Source of the DNA: Candidatus Nomurabacteria bacterium GW2011_GWD2_36_14
Lineage (GTDB): Bacteria; Patescibacteriota; Minisyncoccia; Phycocordibacterales; UBA9973
Reading direction: 5' to 3'
DNA length: 32,423 bases
Assembly (NCBI GenBank): GCA_000991405.1
Contig: LBRL01000001.1
Span: 593,418-625,840 of the forward strand
Part shown: one piece after another, positions 32,319 through 32,423 of the stretch
How the letters are laid out: each line of letters starts with the position of its first letter
Position numbering within the stretch: the first letter of the stretch is position 1
Notes under the pieces: generated by a model
What the model saw: the letters and a program-made list of their open reading frames with translations, nothing else
Told to the model about the DNA's origin: nothing
Databases searched by the model: none
Made by a program: the position numbers and the translations under genes

Positions 32319-32423
32319 TTAATAATAAATGAATTATGAGATTATTAGAGGTAGAAAAAAATTGAATTAGAGGCAGACGTTTAGTACTTTCTTTTACCTA
32401 TTGAAATTTTAGAATAAATTACA

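Overview
The window has two parts that look like different bacteria. Positions 1 to about 6,500 resemble a reduced Patescibacteria (CPR) genome: tsaE, a DNA polymerase I whose proofreading domain is nearly gone, a very short HolA-like clamp-loader subunit, an isoprenylcysteine-methyltransferase-like protein and small membrane proteins. The genes are tightly packed on the + strand. Four of them have an extended -10 box 6-7 nt before the ATG, which implies leaderless mRNAs. From about 6,700 to the end the sequence is an accessory island of Bacteroidota type. It has TTG-N19-21-TAnnTTTG promoters, no Shine-Dalgarno pattern, a DUF5763-like secreted protein and a lipoprotein-like nuclease. The change falls in a gene-poor stretch (5,993-6,719) full of hairpins, so it is either horizontal transfer or a chimeric contig.

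Island layout: (i) 6,720-9,612, a SIR2 NADase plus HerA ATPase defence pair. (ii) 9,850-19,705, mobile-element functions: an ArdC-like protein, two VirD4/TraG-like ATPases and the relic of a third, a RadC/JAB protein, a secreted DNA/RNA endonuclease and several unknowns. (iii) 19,762-24,363, two converging operons that handle nucleotides or redox chemistry: a kinase-like protein and an enlarged NDK-like protein on +, and a membrane-anchored dCTP-deaminase-fold protein, an FAD oxidoreductase and a Nudix hydrolase on -. (iv) 25,054-27,503, a compact ubiquitin-like conjugation operon: a 43-residue His/Pro-repeat peptide ending in Gly, an E2-E1 fusion, and a JAMM peptidase. (v) 27,860-28,743, a small basic protein and a TIR/deoxyribosyltransferase-like protein. 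(vi) 28,773-32,318, a large serine recombinase with a C-terminal HTH region, a RuvC-like nuclease with a replaced catalytic residue, an HTH protein and a phage-O-like replication initiator carrying 22-bp-spaced iterons inside its gene.

Modules iv and v are each flanked on the left by a decayed copy of the recombinase's HTH tail, in the same orientation as the intact recombinase on the right. This suggests successive insertions stacked at one site. The best candidate for an undescribed system is module iv: Cap2/Cap3-like enzymes with no CD-NTase and no beta-grasp protein, but with a tiny Gly-ended peptide as the possible conjugated substrate. Module iii is the second candidate.
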